Positions 1 to 8,861 of a stretch of 64,000 nt of DNA are shown here, one piece after another. This DNA is from Planctomycetaceae bacterium (GTDB lineage Bacteria; Planctomycetota; Phycisphaerae; Phycisphaerales; SM1A02), in assembly GCA_947490615.1 (NCBI GenBank), contig CANLHK010000011.1, positions 55,563 to 119,562 of the forward strand, given 5' to 3'. Numbering within the stretch: position 1 is the first letter of the stretch; every line of letters begins with the position of its first letter. Below the pieces are notes generated by a model. It saw only the letters and a program-made list of their open reading frames with translations. It did no database searches and was not told where the DNA came from. A program made the translations under genes and the position numbers.

Positions 1-682
1 TCCCGGGCGCCGAGACGCCCCCCTTTTGTTCTTTCGCACCAGCGAACTGTGGTCCGAGCCACACTGGACTCGACACCGATCACTGGTAGAAAGCATCATG
101 GCGCGAGAGTTTGCGCAAGCACTGTCCAGTTCGGACAATTCTCATAAACCTCTTTCAGCCGTTGATTTACAACCGATTTATCCGAGAGATTCTTGGACGT
201 AAGTCTTGTGGCATCTCGACAAAGAGACAGGCCACGCCCCCCGTTTCCGCTCGGGGGGCAATGGCCTGCTCGTGTATCGGTTGATGAGCTCGGAGCGTTC
301 GATCAGGGTCGAGGCTCCATCAAGCACTGGGTCAGAGTGCGTTAGGGCACCACTTGGTTCCCAGGATTGAGCCAGGATGATCGGTTGGGATTCGGGTCAA
401 ACTCCGCGGCAAGGGCGAGATAGGAAATCGGTCACGATGCTCTCTGCCGTTGCCTCGATTGCCGAGAGCGACACGACACAGCGCTTGATCCATCCAACCC
501 AATGATTCCCATGTTCCCTGCCGCTTCCTACGCGGGGGGGACCCGCAGTGAGGCGACAGCCGAAACTACCTCCGGCAGGAGCCAATGCAACCGCGACACG
601 AGATCGATCCGCGATTCCGACCGCGACGGATTGCCGTAACTGCTTCTGCGAATGAGACTTCTGGAATTATGCCCCGACGCAT
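1..682. other. intergenic / left-edge region, no gene supported
   Basis: I see no convincing gene here. A short GC hairpin followed by a T-run (stem 5-9 with 16-20, Ts at 24-27) could be the terminator of a plus-strand gene lying left of the window. A stronger hairpin at 230-266 pairs CCCCCCG with CGGGGGG around an 8-base loop, with an outer GGCC/GGCC pair; no clear T-run follows on either strand. The only longer open frame (397-585, minus) has no recognisable motif and no plausible start signal. Confidence 0.5.
230..266. terminator. strong GC hairpin, possible terminator
   Basis: A seven-base C6G/CG6 stem (237-243 with 252-258) is flanked by GGCC/GGCC (230-233 with 263-266). It lies downstream of kbl on the minus strand, so it may end that transcript, but a T-tract is weak or absent. 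Function is inferred from position only. Confidence 0.35.
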
Positions 683-1906
683 TCAGGCGAACTCGCGCCG
701 CAGCACCTTGAGCCCGTCCACGAGCTGGCGGATGTGAGGAGCCTCGTGGGCAGCCGAGATCTGAACTCGCAATCTCGCGTGACCCTCTGCTACGACGGGG
801 AAGCCGAAGCCGATGGCAAACACGCCGAGCTCGAGAAGCCGCTTGGACATCGCGATGGCCTTGGCGGTGTCGTGCACGATGATCGGGCAGATCGCCGTTG
901 GGCTGTTGAGGACCTCAAAGCCTGCTTCGCGGATCCCCGCGCGCGCTGCCTCGACATTGGCGCGAAGCTTCGCGACACGCTGCGGCTCCCGCATCAACAC
1001 TTCGATGGCCTTGTCGGCGCTGCAGGCAATCGTGCAGGGCAGAGCGTTCGAGAAGAGCGTCGGGCGGCCACGCTGCAAGAGCAGGTCGATCGCGCGCCGC
1101 GAACCAGCGATGTACCCGCCTGCTCCGCCGCCGAGCGCCTTTCCAAGCGTGCCCGTGATGTAATCGATCTGTGTGCCGCAGAGCCCTTGGTGCTCATGCG
1201 TGCCGCGACCCGTCTTCCCCATCACGCCGGTGCCGTGCGAGTCGTCGACCACGAGGTAGGCGCCGAACTCATCACAGATCTTGCGCATCGCAGGAAGATC
1301 CGCGATGTCCCCTTCCATCGAGAAGACGCCGTCGGTGACGACCCAAATCGTGCCCGTCAATTCAGGATTCGCGCGCGCCTCGGTGAGCTTCGCACGCAGC
1401 GAGCTGAGATCGTTGTGGCGATAGACCGTCTTGAGCAAGCCCTTCTTGATGACTGCAGCCAAGCGAATGCCATCGATGATCGACGCGTGGTTGAGCTCGT
1501 CAGAGATGATGAGATCGCCGGGCTCGCAGAGCGTCGGAAAGATTGCTTCGTTCGCGTTCCAGCAACTCGTGAAGGTGTAGGAGGCCTCAACGCCGTAGAA
1601 GTCCGCGATGCGCTGCTCGAGCGCGTGGTGACAGTCGAAGGTTCCGCAGATGAAGCGGACGCTCGCGGTCCCCGCGCCGTACTTTCGAAGTCCGGCGATG
1701 CCCGCTTCGACGACCTCGGGATGATTGGCGAGTCCGAGGTAGTTGTTCGAGCAGAAACAGGCGACTTCGCCGTACCCCTTGAGTTTCACCGTGGCATCCA
1801 TCGGGCCTTCGATGGTCTGCAAGTGCTTGAGCTGACCGCTCTGCTTCAGGCTGTCGAGAATCTGCTGGGTGCGCGAGGGGAAGGTCGGTGCCGCCATGGT
1901 CTGCAT
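683..1906 (-). CDS. kbl: glycine C-acetyltransferase (2-amino-3-ketobutyrate CoA ligase)
   Basis: This PLP enzyme of the alpha-oxoamine synthase family cleaves 2-amino-3-oxobutyrate with CoA to glycine and acetyl-CoA, the second step of threonine catabolism. The 407-residue product has the usual family length. It shows the CSNNYLGLANHP segment near the N-terminus, a DDSHGTG motif, and the PLP-lysine motif TGTLGKALGGG with the lysine at about residue 256. The dehydrogenase that makes its substrate lies upstream on the same strand (2911-3984), separated by a membrane-protein gene. A TAAACT hexamer exactly six bases before the ATG suggests kbl also has its own promoter and a leaderless mRNA. The assignment is secure from motifs and context. 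Confidence 0.96.
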   Translation of the reverse strand: MQTMAAPTFPSRTQQILDSLKQSGQLKHLQTIEGPMDATVKLKGYGEVACFCSNNYLGLANHPEVVEAGIAGLRKYGAGTASVRFICGTFDCHHALEQRIADFYGVEASYTFTSCWNANEAIFPTLCEPGDLIISDELNHASIIDGIRLAAVIKKGLLKTVYRHNDLSSLRAKLTEARANPELTGTIWVVTDGVFSMEGDIADLPAMRKICDEFGAYLVVDDSHGTGVMGKTGRGTHEHQGLCGTQIDYITGTLGKALGGGAGGYIAGSRRAIDLLLQRGRPTLFSNALPCTIACSADKAIEVLMREPQRVAKLRANVEAARAGIREAGFEVLNSPTAICPIIVHDTAKAIAMSKRLLELGVFAIGFGFPVVAEGHARLRVQISAAHEAPHIRQLVDGLKVLRREFA

Positions 1907-1912
1907 CCGAAG

Positions 1913-1918
1913 AGTTTA
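1913..1918 (-). promoter_or_regulatory. putative -10 (TAAACT) of kbl
   Basis: On the minus strand the hexamer TAAACT ends six bases before the kbl ATG. The same TANNNT-N6-start arrangement recurs at many first genes of transcription units in this window, so this is probably a -10 element giving a leaderless transcript. No clear -35 is seen. Confidence 0.5.
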
Positions 1919-1980
1919 CAGGCGGCTGCTCCCTTTGGAGAGCGAGAGCTGCGCGCTCGAGCGCGCTGAGCAGTGCAGCC

Positions 1981-2907
1981 TCATTCTTCCTTCTCGAGGA
2001 GCGCCTGAAACTCTTCGGCACCCACATAGGTCGGCGGCATGGCCTCGCGCCACACGATCCACTTCTTGAGCCAAGGACCCTTCCTCTGGATCGACACCTC
2101 CGTGATGGAACAGAGCACGCACTCGCTCTCGAGTGACTCGTCGCTTTCATGGTGAAGGAGTACGAGGGTCGTTTGTTCCGCCCCACGCTCGGGATCGGCA
2201 GGCAGGAGCGTGCTGAAGTCGGCGTAGGTCGGGTCACGACCTTCGATCAGCTGCAAGTCCATCACTGGAGTGGCCCGGTCAAACCAATACCCTGACCGCT
2301 CGTCCAACATGAATGCACTCGTGAGATAGGACGCTGCGCGGTAGGACAAGTCGAGGGCGATGGCGGCGCAGATGAGGGCGCCGAAAAAGACTCCTGCGAA
2401 GAGCTGCTTGTCAGTCGCGGCGACAGCGCGCAGCCCTGTGAAACGGTCGCCGAACTCGGGCAACTCACGCAGGACCTCGAGCGCCCCCGCGCCGAGACTG
2501 ATGTCCCGAAACGGGACGGGCCGTCCCGCGAGCGGCGCCTCGCTTCCAAGTGGTGCCTGTCCCAAGAGCGCGATGAAACAGGTCAATGCCACAACCACGC
2601 CGAGGGCGATGGTGAGAAGTCGCACCATCCACGGCGCAGCGACCCTGAACCGCGCGAGGGCGATCGCTGCGAGCGCCACAGCGGGCATCGCGCAGAGGGC
2701 TCCAATCGTGCCCACAATTGGCGCGCCGCCAAAGCCCCTTGTCGTCCAACACCAGCGCACGGGAGAGCTCATGAGGCAAAATGCGTAGAGCAGTCCGCTG
2801 AGCAACCCGGCGAACAGACAGACCATGGCGGCGCTCTGCCAACGGCCAAGTGAGCGGCTCGGGATGTACGGCGTTCCCACGAGTGGATGGGAAGGCGCGC
2901 GCTCCAT
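1981..2907 (-). CDS. membrane protein of unknown function between tdh and kbl
   Basis: A 308-residue protein I do not recognise. It has about four hydrophobic segments: roughly residues 25-50, 65-85, 95-115 and 165-185. A long soluble C-terminal half rich in acidic residues follows and ends in EEFQALLEKEE. The ATG at 2907 lies three bases after the tdh stop, so it is almost certainly co-transcribed with tdh and precedes kbl. That position suggests a role tied to threonine catabolism, for example transport or a membrane partner, but nothing in the sequence proves this. An ordinary planctomycete inner-membrane protein caught in the operon is equally possible. Confidence 0.75.
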   Translation of the reverse strand: MERAPSHPLVGTPYIPSRSLGRWQSAAMVCLFAGLLSGLLYAFCLMSSPVRWCWTTRGFGGAPIVGTIGALCAMPAVALAAIALARFRVAAPWMVRLLTIALGVVVALTCFIALLGQAPLGSEAPLAGRPVPFRDISLGAGALEVLRELPEFGDRFTGLRAVAATDKQLFAGVFFGALICAAIALDLSYRAASYLTSAFMLDERSGYWFDRATPVMDLQLIEGRDPTYADFSTLLPADPERGAEQTTLVLLHHESDESLESECVLCSITEVSIQRKGPWLKKWIVWREAMPPTYVGAEEFQALLEKEE

Positions 2908-2910
2908 GCG

Positions 2911-3984
2911 TCAGCAGCCGTAGCGTGCGCGGATCTTCGGCACGAGGTACTCGGCGAAAGCGCGATTGAAATCGTGCTGCGGCTTCCAGTTCCAATCGCG
3001 GCGCGCGGCGCTGTCGTCGCAGTCTTCGGGCCACGAGTCGACGATGCGCTGGCGCTCGATGGTTGGCGCGTAGCTCATCGTGGCCGTTGGGAAGAACTCG
3101 CGCACCTTGGCAGCGATCTCTTCCGCACTCGGAGCAAACGCGCTCACGTTGTAGACGAGGCGCGAGAGCTTCTCACGGGGCGCGTCGGCAAGTTCCATGA
3201 GTGAACGCACGGCATCAGGCATGGTCATGAAGGGAATGCGCGCGTCGGGACGCACGAAGCAGGCGTACGCCTTGCCTTGCGCGGCGGAGTGCAGCATCTC
3301 GGGGCCGTAGTCGCTGGTTCCGCCCGTTGGCACGGTGTCTGCAGAAATGATGCCAGGAAAGCGAATCGAGCGGAAGTCGACAGTGCACTCGGCACGATCG
3401 GCTGCAAGCAATCGATAGTGTCGCGCGTAGTAGCGGCCCATCTCCTCGACGGCGCGCTTGTTCACGCCATACATCGTGATCGGTTCAAGGCACTGATCCT
3501 CAGTCACGCGACCCGCTGCGCGCTTCAACGCGAGCGTCGGCACTCCATACACCGCGATCGTCGATGGAAAGAGGAACTTCACTGCACTTCCGCGCCGCGT
3601 CGCGCTGTCGGCTGCGAGCTTGAGCAGATTCGCGCTGCCCATGACATTGACCTTGAGCGCGAGCTCAGGATTCTTCTCACCACGGGTTGAGAGCAACGCC
3701 GCAAGATGCCAGACTTCGCTGACATCGTGCTTGAGCGCGATCGCGTCAATCGCCGCTGCATCGCTGACATCGCAGGCATAACTCGCAGAGGTGTGGGCCG
3801 CGCGATCTTGCGAGAGCTCACGCACATCCATCCCGATGATCTCGCGCTGTCCCTTGAAGCGGTGTGCGAGCGCCGCAAGCAACGCGTGCCCCATCTCGCC
3901 TCCAGCTCCAGAAACAAGGATGGCACCAGTGTCGGTGGCGGCGGTGCGGTTCGACTTCGGCTCGGTCATCGTGGCGTTGGTCAT
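2911..3984 (-). CDS. L-threonine 3-dehydrogenase, short-chain/epimerase type
   Basis: This NAD-dependent extended-SDR protein should oxidise L-threonine to 2-amino-3-oxobutyrate. From the chosen ATG it has 357 residues, close to the SDR-type threonine dehydrogenases. It shows the glycine-rich NAD motif SGAGGEMGHAL near the N-terminus, a YGVNK catalytic Tyr-xxx-Lys, and the family segments RFPGIIS, GGTSDYGPEM and a DSWPEDCDDSAAR stretch near the C-terminus. The frame stays open upstream to 4089, but that would overlap the divergent cupin gene; ATG 3984 (or 3969) is more sensible. Kbl encoded nearby completes the pathway. A generic sugar-nucleotide epimerase is unlikely given these motifs and the neighbour. 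Confidence 0.9.
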   Translation of the reverse strand: MTNATMTEPKSNRTAATDTGAILVSGAGGEMGHALLAALAHRFKGQREIIGMDVRELSQDRAAHTSASYACDVSDAAAIDAIALKHDVSEVWHLAALLSTRGEKNPELALKVNVMGSANLLKLAADSATRRGSAVKFLFPSTIAVYGVPTLALKRAAGRVTEDQCLEPITMYGVNKRAVEEMGRYYARHYRLLAADRAECTVDFRSIRFPGIISADTVPTGGTSDYGPEMLHSAAQGKAYACFVRPDARIPFMTMPDAVRSLMELADAPREKLSRLVYNVSAFAPSAEEIAAKVREFFPTATMSYAPTIERQRIVDSWPEDCDDSAARRDWNWKPQHDFNRAFAEYLVPKIRARYGC

Positions 3985-4031
3985 TGGTCGTGAGGGGAGA
4001 AAAAGGAGGTGCGCGACGCGAATGGCGAGTA

Positions 4032-4037
4032 TAGGTT
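4032..4037 (+). promoter_or_regulatory. putative -10 (TAGGTT) of the cupin gene
   Basis: TAGGTT sits exactly six bases before the ATG at 4044, overlapping TATAGG one register upstream. It fits the recurrent TANNNT-N6-start pattern of this window and predicts a leaderless mRNA. An AGGAGG-like sequence at 4005-4010 is too far upstream to serve this start. Confidence 0.45.
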
Positions 4038-4043
4038 GTCGCC

Positions 4044-4499
4044 ATGAGCACACAGGCCATCCCGCTCCCTGAGCGCAGCGAATCCGCACAGGACATCATC
4101 CGACTCCTCGACCTTGCGGTGCATCCCGAGGGCGGGTTCTATCGGGAAACATGGCGTGATCAGCCGACTGATGGCACCCGCGGCACAGGGACCGCGATCT
4201 ACTTTCTCCTTGAAGGCGGCGTCGAGAACCGCTGGCATCGCGTGGACGCCGCAGAGGTTTGGCATTTCTACGCCGGTGCGCCGCTCGAGCTCAGTATCGC
4301 GGCAGCGGGCCGTGCTTCCGAGACAGCGGTGCTTGGGACGGGACTCCTCGACGGTGAGCGTCCGCAGATCATCGTTCCAGCGATGGCCTGGCAACGCGCG
4401 CGTTCACTTGGCGTGTGGACACTGGTCGGTTGCACCGTGAGTCCCGCGTTTGAGTTCTCGAAGTTTGAGATCGCGCCTGACGGACGCGCTCCCTGCTGA
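4044..4499 (+). CDS. cupin domain protein, DUF985 (YML079w-like) family
   Basis: The 151-residue protein matches the small cupin_5/DUF985 family: LLDLAVHPEGGFYRETWR at the N-terminus, a W-H-R-V-D-A-A-E-V-W-H-F-Y cupin segment, and the C-terminal part GCTVSPAFEFSKFEIA. The family adopts a double-stranded beta-helix; its substrate is not established and may be a small sugar-like ligand. It is divergent from the threonine dehydrogenase gene, with only about 60 bp between starts. A likely -10 hexamer six bases upstream supports this ATG. No metabolic role can be deduced from the neighbours. Confidence 0.88.
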   Translation: MSTQAIPLPERSESAQDIIRLLDLAVHPEGGFYRETWRDQPTDGTRGTGTAIYFLLEGGVENRWHRVDAAEVWHFYAGAPLELSIAAAGRASETAVLGTGLLDGERPQIIVPAMAWQRARSLGVWTLVGCTVSPAFEFSKFEIAPDGRAPC

Positions 4500-4522
4500 T
4501 CGAAACCAATTCGACTGGCGCG

Positions 4523-5449
4523 TCAGCGCGTGCAACCGAGTCGCTCAAGCAAGGCACGCGTCGCGATGATTCCATCGTGTTCGCTCAGGCGCTTGCCTTC
4601 GTACTCGATACCGATTGGTCCCGTGTACTTCGCGGCGCGCACGAGTTCAAGGAGCTTGGGGTAATTGAGAATCGTCTCGTTGCCCGTAGCATCGAAGTCG
4701 TAGCTCTTGGCGGACACGCCCTTGGCAAAGGGCAACACCAGTTCGACATTGCGCACGGGATCCTGCAGAACACCCTTCTCGTCGCGCCAGTTTCCAAAAT
4801 CTGGAAGCGTGCCACACGCAGGATCCTTGACCGCCGCGATGACGCCCCTGAGCCACGCGCCGTCGGAGCTCAGGCCGCCGTGGTTCTCGACGATGACCTG
4901 GAGGCCGTACGGCTTGGCCAGCGCGACCAACTTCGAAAGTCCATCCGAGCAGTGCTTGGCCTGCTCATCTTTCGAACCTTCGCCGATCGCGTTCACGCGA
5001 ATCGAATGGCAGCCGAGTGCCGTGGCGAGCTCGAGCCACTTGGTGTGGTTCTCCGCGAAAGTCTTGCGCGCGCTCTCGTCTACTGCCCCGCAGATCCCTT
5101 CGCCGTCACACATGATGAGCACGCTGGTGACGCCGTGATCCTTGCAACGCTTCAAGAGCTCTGCAGCAAGCGTCTTCTCGCCGATGCGTGGGCGATAGAA
5201 CGAGTTGACATACTCGAGGCGCGAGAGGCCAAACTCCTCACGCGCAATCTTGGCGAAGTCCATCGCATCGTCGACCTTTGCGGGCCGCTCTTCAGGCTTG
5301 CAAAGCCCAAAGCGACGGTGGAGCGACCACTGCGCGAGAGAGATCGGATTTGGAAAGGGCTTCGGCGTTGCGCTCGTAATCGACTGAAGCGATGTGAGCG
5401 GCGTGAGCGAGGCAAGCCCGAGGAGTTGAATGGCATCGCGGCGGTGCAT
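4523..5449 (-). CDS. exported TIM-barrel protein, xylose-isomerase-like (sugar phosphate isomerase/epimerase superfamily)
   Basis: The 308-residue protein begins MHRRDAIQLLGLASL, with an Arg pair before a hydrophobic stretch, which resembles a Tat-type signal of the kind common on planctomycete family members. The body has AP-endonuclease-2/xylose-isomerase features: ISLAQWSLHRRF, a SVLIMCDGEG strand, IRVNAIGEG, VIVENHGGLSSDG and GPIGIEYEGKRLSEHDG. The conserved acidic and His residues of metal-binding TIM barrels are therefore present. Substrate is unknown; isomerisation or epimerisation of a keto-sugar is the usual guess. It is divergent from the acylase gene, and the two long frames overlap unless the acylase starts at 5532. 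Confidence 0.85.
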   Translation of the reverse strand: MHRRDAIQLLGLASLTPLTSLQSITSATPKPFPNPISLAQWSLHRRFGLCKPEERPAKVDDAMDFAKIAREEFGLSRLEYVNSFYRPRIGEKTLAAELLKRCKDHGVTSVLIMCDGEGICGAVDESARKTFAENHTKWLELATALGCHSIRVNAIGEGSKDEQAKHCSDGLSKLVALAKPYGLQVIVENHGGLSSDGAWLRGVIAAVKDPACGTLPDFGNWRDEKGVLQDPVRNVELVLPFAKGVSAKSYDFDATGNETILNYPKLLELVRAAKYTGPIGIEYEGKRLSEHDGIIATRALLERLGCTR

Positions 5450-5519
5450 GGGATCCGCGCACGCTACCCAAACACGAAGCGACGAGGCGCGCAGCCTGCG
5501 AGAAGGGCTGCGAAAAAAC

Positions 5520-5525
5520 TATACT
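5520..5525 (+). promoter_or_regulatory. putative -10 (TATACT) of the acylase gene
   Basis: TATACT lies exactly six bases before the ATG at 5532. It is close to the sigma-70 -10 consensus and supports 5532 as the real start with a leaderless or nearly leaderless mRNA. The same hexamer precedes the cobalamin riboswitch at 18667. Confidence 0.6.
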
Positions 5526-5531
5526 TGGCGC

Positions 5532-8015
5532 ATGCTGACGCGCGCGCTTTCTCTCTCGATCCTGCTGACGGTGCTTGTGCTCACGAGTTCTAGAGCGCCT
5601 GGGTTGGGAGACGCACCCGCGCGCTCAGCCGTCGCGACTCTCCGCGTCGATGCGACGAAAGCTGCCATCGCCTCACTGACCGCGCCCGTGACGATTGACT
5701 ACGACGCCGTGGACATTCCCACGATCCGCGCTCAATCACTCGACGATGCAGTTCGAGCTGAAGGATGGGCCCACGCCCGCGAGCGGTTTCTCCAGATGGA
5801 TCTCGCGCGTCGCCAGGCGGCTGGTGAACTTGGGGCGATCTTCCCGCAGGCCATCGCGAGTGATCGCGCGATGCGACCATTCTTGCTGCGCGCCGTGGCG
5901 CAACGCGCACTCGCACAGCTCAAGCCAGCGCATCGCGTGATGCTCGAGCGTTACGCGGAGGGCGTCAACGCTCAGATCGCGTCTGACACGCCGTTGGAGT
6001 ACCGCATGCTCCACGCTCAGCCCGAGGTGTGGAAGCCTGAAGACACGCTTCTCGTGCAACTGGGCATGGCGCGCTACCTCGACAGTTCGAACGCCTTCGA
6101 CGGCGCGCGCGCGGGACTCTTGCGCGCGGTGGCGTCCGCCGAAGTCGCTCAGTTTCTCATGAGCAGCGCGGGAGTCCTCTCGATGTCGGTGGATGGTTCG
6201 CCGTTGCCCACGCCGCCCGCGCTGCCGACGGCCGCCCAACTCGATCTTCGCAACAAGGCACGCCGCGGAGCCGCCACTGCGACAGACCACTCGAAGGAAC
6301 TCACGCCTGGCTCCAACGCGTTTGCGATCGCAGCCTCGCGCACCCGTGATGGACGCGCGATCGTCGGCAACGACATGCATCTCGCACTCACCGCGCCGGG
6401 CATCTGGTATCGGATTTCGATGGAGTGGCCCGAGGGACGGCTGCTGGGACTGTCGCTCCCTGGCGTGCCGCTCATCGCGCAAGGGACCAACGGACACATC
6501 GCGTGGGCGTTTACCAATCTCACTGCGGATCTCTCGGATCTGGTGCTCATCGAGCGCGATCCGAAAGATCCCACGCGCTACCTCGTGCCTGGTGGAAGCG
6601 AACCGTTCACCACGGAGACGGTGCAAATCGGCAAGGCACCGCGTGATGAATCGCTCACCATCACTTCGACGCGCTTTGGACCGATCGTCGCGGAGCAGCC
6701 CGATGGAAACCCCATCGCGCTGCGCTGGGTCTTTCTCGAACCAGGCGCGCTCGATGTGGGACTCTTCGATCTCGCAGCGTCGACCACCATCGACGGAGCG
6801 CTCCATGCTGCGCGCGATTGGCATGGTCCGCCGCAGAACATCCTCATCGCCTCGGACGATGGACACATTGGTTGGACCATCGCGGGATCACTTCCTGCGC
6901 GCAGCGTCGCGACCCCCGCGCCAGTTTCGTGGCGCACGGCGCCAACCTGGAACGGAGTTCTTGCCAGCGACGCTAAGCCGATCGTGAGAGATCCGACTTC
7001 AGGAATCCTCACGAGTGCGAACCAACTTTCAATCACACCATCGGGCGCGTTGGCTTCGGTCCTCGGTACTGATGAGGTTTCTGGCGACCGCGCGCGGCGG
7101 ATGCGCGATCTCCTGGCAACGCGCAGCGACTGGACCGAGGCCATGCTGCACGCGGAGGTGCAGCTGGACACCTACTCGGCGCGTCTGGTTCGCTGGCGCG
7201 ACGCGATGATGGCGGCGCTGTCGGCACCAATCGCCGACGAAGCCGCCACCGCGGCGCTCTCGATCTTGCGCACCTGGAACGGACGCGTCGACGCGGAGAT
7301 GTCTGCACCCGTCATCCTCGATGCCTTCCGCAGCGCGATGCGAGAAGTCGTCGGCGGAGCCGTCGGCGTCAATGCTTCGCAAGGACTGGAAGATGAGGCT
7401 GTGCTGCGCATGTTCGAATCGCGCGCGCCGCAGTTTGTGCCAGCGCCCTACAGCGACTGGACCGAGTTCAGCGCCTCAATGCTGGTGCAGTCCGCGACGC
7501 GCTCGCTTCTACCCAAGGCAGATCCCTCCACCTCCGCCCCGCGCGAGCGCACCTCAGCGCGGACCGGTGACGAGCCCGACGCGAGCCTGCCCGCTGATTC
7601 CACTGTGCTCGCAAGCGCGATCCAGTTCAAGACGCGTGGCTCGGTGAATGTCTGCAGCATTCGCCACCCCGCTGCGGACTCGCTTGGTCCCGCCGCGCGC
7701 CTCGCGGAGATGCCGCGCGCGGAACTCCCTGGCCATCCGACTTGCATTCGTGTGCAGACCCCGAGCTTTGGCGCGAGCGAACGCTCGGTCATTTCTCCTG
7801 CGCATCTTGCTGACGCCGTTCTCGTGACACCCTGTGGCCAAGCGAGCATGCCGACCTCACCGCACTTCCGAAGCCTTCACTCGTTCTGGCAGAAAGGTGA
7901 GCCCTACCCGCTCCTTCCTGGAAGTGCAGCGCGCCGCGTCGAACTCACGCGCGAACTCCCGAAGGACGAGGTCATCGTCCCCGCACGCTCAGGAGGAGTC
8001 GCACCCGTTCGCTGA
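5532..8015 (+). CDS. penicillin acylase family protein (Ntn-hydrolase)
   Basis: The product (827 residues from ATG 5532) is an exported self-processing amidohydrolase of the penicillin G acylase/AHL-acylase/aculeacin acylase family. It has a signal peptide (MLTRALSLSILLTVLVLTSS), the A-chain segment VRAEGWAHARERFLQMDLARR, and the autoproteolysis and nucleophile motif PGSNAFAI with Ser at about residue 261 as the predicted new N-terminus. NDMHLALTAPGIWYR and GVPLIAQGTNGHIAWAFTN follow as in the family. The physiological substrate (N-acyl homoserine lactone, lipopeptide, other amide) cannot be read from sequence. The frame is open upstream to 5430, but the -10-like TATACT at 5520 and the signal peptide favour 5532. 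The gene converges on the P-domain gene and overlaps its 3' end by 27 bp. Confidence 0.92.
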   Translation: MLTRALSLSILLTVLVLTSSRAPGLGDAPARSAVATLRVDATKAAIASLTAPVTIDYDAVDIPTIRAQSLDDAVRAEGWAHARERFLQMDLARRQAAGELGAIFPQAIASDRAMRPFLLRAVAQRALAQLKPAHRVMLERYAEGVNAQIASDTPLEYRMLHAQPEVWKPEDTLLVQLGMARYLDSSNAFDGARAGLLRAVASAEVAQFLMSSAGVLSMSVDGSPLPTPPALPTAAQLDLRNKARRGAATATDHSKELTPGSNAFAIAASRTRDGRAIVGNDMHLALTAPGIWYRISMEWPEGRLLGLSLPGVPLIAQGTNGHIAWAFTNLTADLSDLVLIERDPKDPTRYLVPGGSEPFTTETVQIGKAPRDESLTITSTRFGPIVAEQPDGNPIALRWVFLEPGALDVGLFDLAASTTIDGALHAARDWHGPPQNILIASDDGHIGWTIAGSLPARSVATPAPVSWRTAPTWNGVLASDAKPIVRDPTSGILTSANQLSITPSGALASVLGTDEVSGDRARRMRDLLATRSDWTEAMLHAEVQLDTYSARLVRWRDAMMAALSAPIADEAATAALSILRTWNGRVDAEMSAPVILDAFRSAMREVVGGAVGVNASQGLEDEAVLRMFESRAPQFVPAPYSDWTEFSASMLVQSATRSLLPKADPSTSAPRERTSARTGDEPDASLPADSTVLASAIQFKTRGSVNVCSIRHPAADSLGPAARLAEMPRAELPGHPTCIRVQTPSFGASERSVISPAHLADAVLVTPCGQASMPTSPHFRSLHSFWQKGEPYPLLPGSAARRVELTRELPKDEVIVPARSGGVAPVR

Positions 8016-8861
8016 CGAGCCAGCGGTTCCCGTCCAGGCAGAAAGCAGAATCGCCAAGTCGTCGGCGAACACACGGTCATCGCCAGTGAGATCGGCAGCA
8101 CAGTTCGCGCACTCGCCCCACGCACTCAGAAGCGTGGCCAGGTCGATGGCACCCACGACTCCATCACCATTGAGATCGGCGACACACGCGCATTCGTCTG
8201 GAACGCCATCGGCATTCGCGTCGGAGCTCGTGCCGTTGGCGAGGTCCACCGCATCGGAGATTCCATTCCCGTTGCAGTCGTCGGCGAGTGTGAGTTCGAG
8301 ACAAGCGAGCGTGACCGACCCAGCATCGCCCGCGACCGCATCTTCCACGATGAGCGTCCACACGCCCTGTGGTGCTCGTCCGACCAACGCTGCGAGTGCA
8401 GTCGTCGGGCGAACCGATCCGCTCATGGTTGGCGTGGTGGCGTAGAGACAAAGCGTTTCGCTGCTCACCGAAGCGAAATCACTGAACCACACCGAGAGAT
8501 CATCGCCGCCGCATCCCCATGGTCCTGGATAGCCAAGCGAGGGAAGTCCAGGCCGATCCAGCAGCAACACGACGGCTCCTGACGGATGCACCATTCGCAC
8601 GGTGAGATCGCCCACCCACGGATGGTGGATGTGAAGCGAGACGCGCACCGCTGTGATCACTTGTGGCGACGCGTTGGCGAAGACTTCGACCATGGTCGTT
8701 CGAACGCCGCCGTCAGGAATCGACGAGGGAGTGAAGCACCAAGAGCTCAGTTCATCGCCGTGCACGCGCTGAGCAAGGTGAAGCAGCACGCACACCATCG
8801 TGAGGCACGCGACTTCGCGCACCCGCCCGCAGACTCCACCACTGGTCCGATGCTGCATCAT
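7989..8861 (-). CDS. secreted protein with proprotein-convertase P-domain and dockerin-like C-terminus
   Basis: The 290-residue product starts with a hydrophobic signal segment (ACLTMVCVLLHLA). A P/Homo-B beta-sandwich follows: HHPWVGDLTVRMVHPSG, LLLDRPG, GVWTLIVEDAVAGDAGSV. Next come a Ca-binding-type segment DCNGNGISDAVDLANGTSSD and paired EF-hand/dockerin-like repeats (DLNGDGVVGAIDLATLLSAWG; DLTGDDRVFADDLAILLSAW). No catalytic domain is present, so it is probably a structural or binding surface protein. ATG 8861 is chosen because it makes an ATGA overlap with the upstream hydrolase stop and has AGGGGG six bases upstream; 8909 is an alternative. The two genes form an operon. Confidence 0.82.
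   Translation of the reverse strand: MMQHRTSGGVCGRVREVACLTMVCVLLHLAQRVHGDELSSWCFTPSSIPDGGVRTTMVEVFANASPQVITAVRVSLHIHHPWVGDLTVRMVHPSGAVVLLLDRPGLPSLGYPGPWGCGGDDLSVWFSDFASVSSETLCLYATTPTMSGSVRPTTALAALVGRAPQGVWTLIVEDAVAGDAGSVTLACLELTLADDCNGNGISDAVDLANGTSSDANADGVPDECACVADLNGDGVVGAIDLATLLSAWGECANCAADLTGDDRVFADDLAILLSAWTGTAGSSANGCDSS

Noticed and set aside
397..585. 62-residue minus-strand frame near the left edge
   Set aside because: Short, no motif, no start signal, and inside a region without other coding evidence.
734..1969. 411-residue plus-strand open frame opposite kbl
   Set aside because: Pure antisense shadow of the well-conserved kbl gene in GC-rich DNA; Arg/Ala-rich with no motif.
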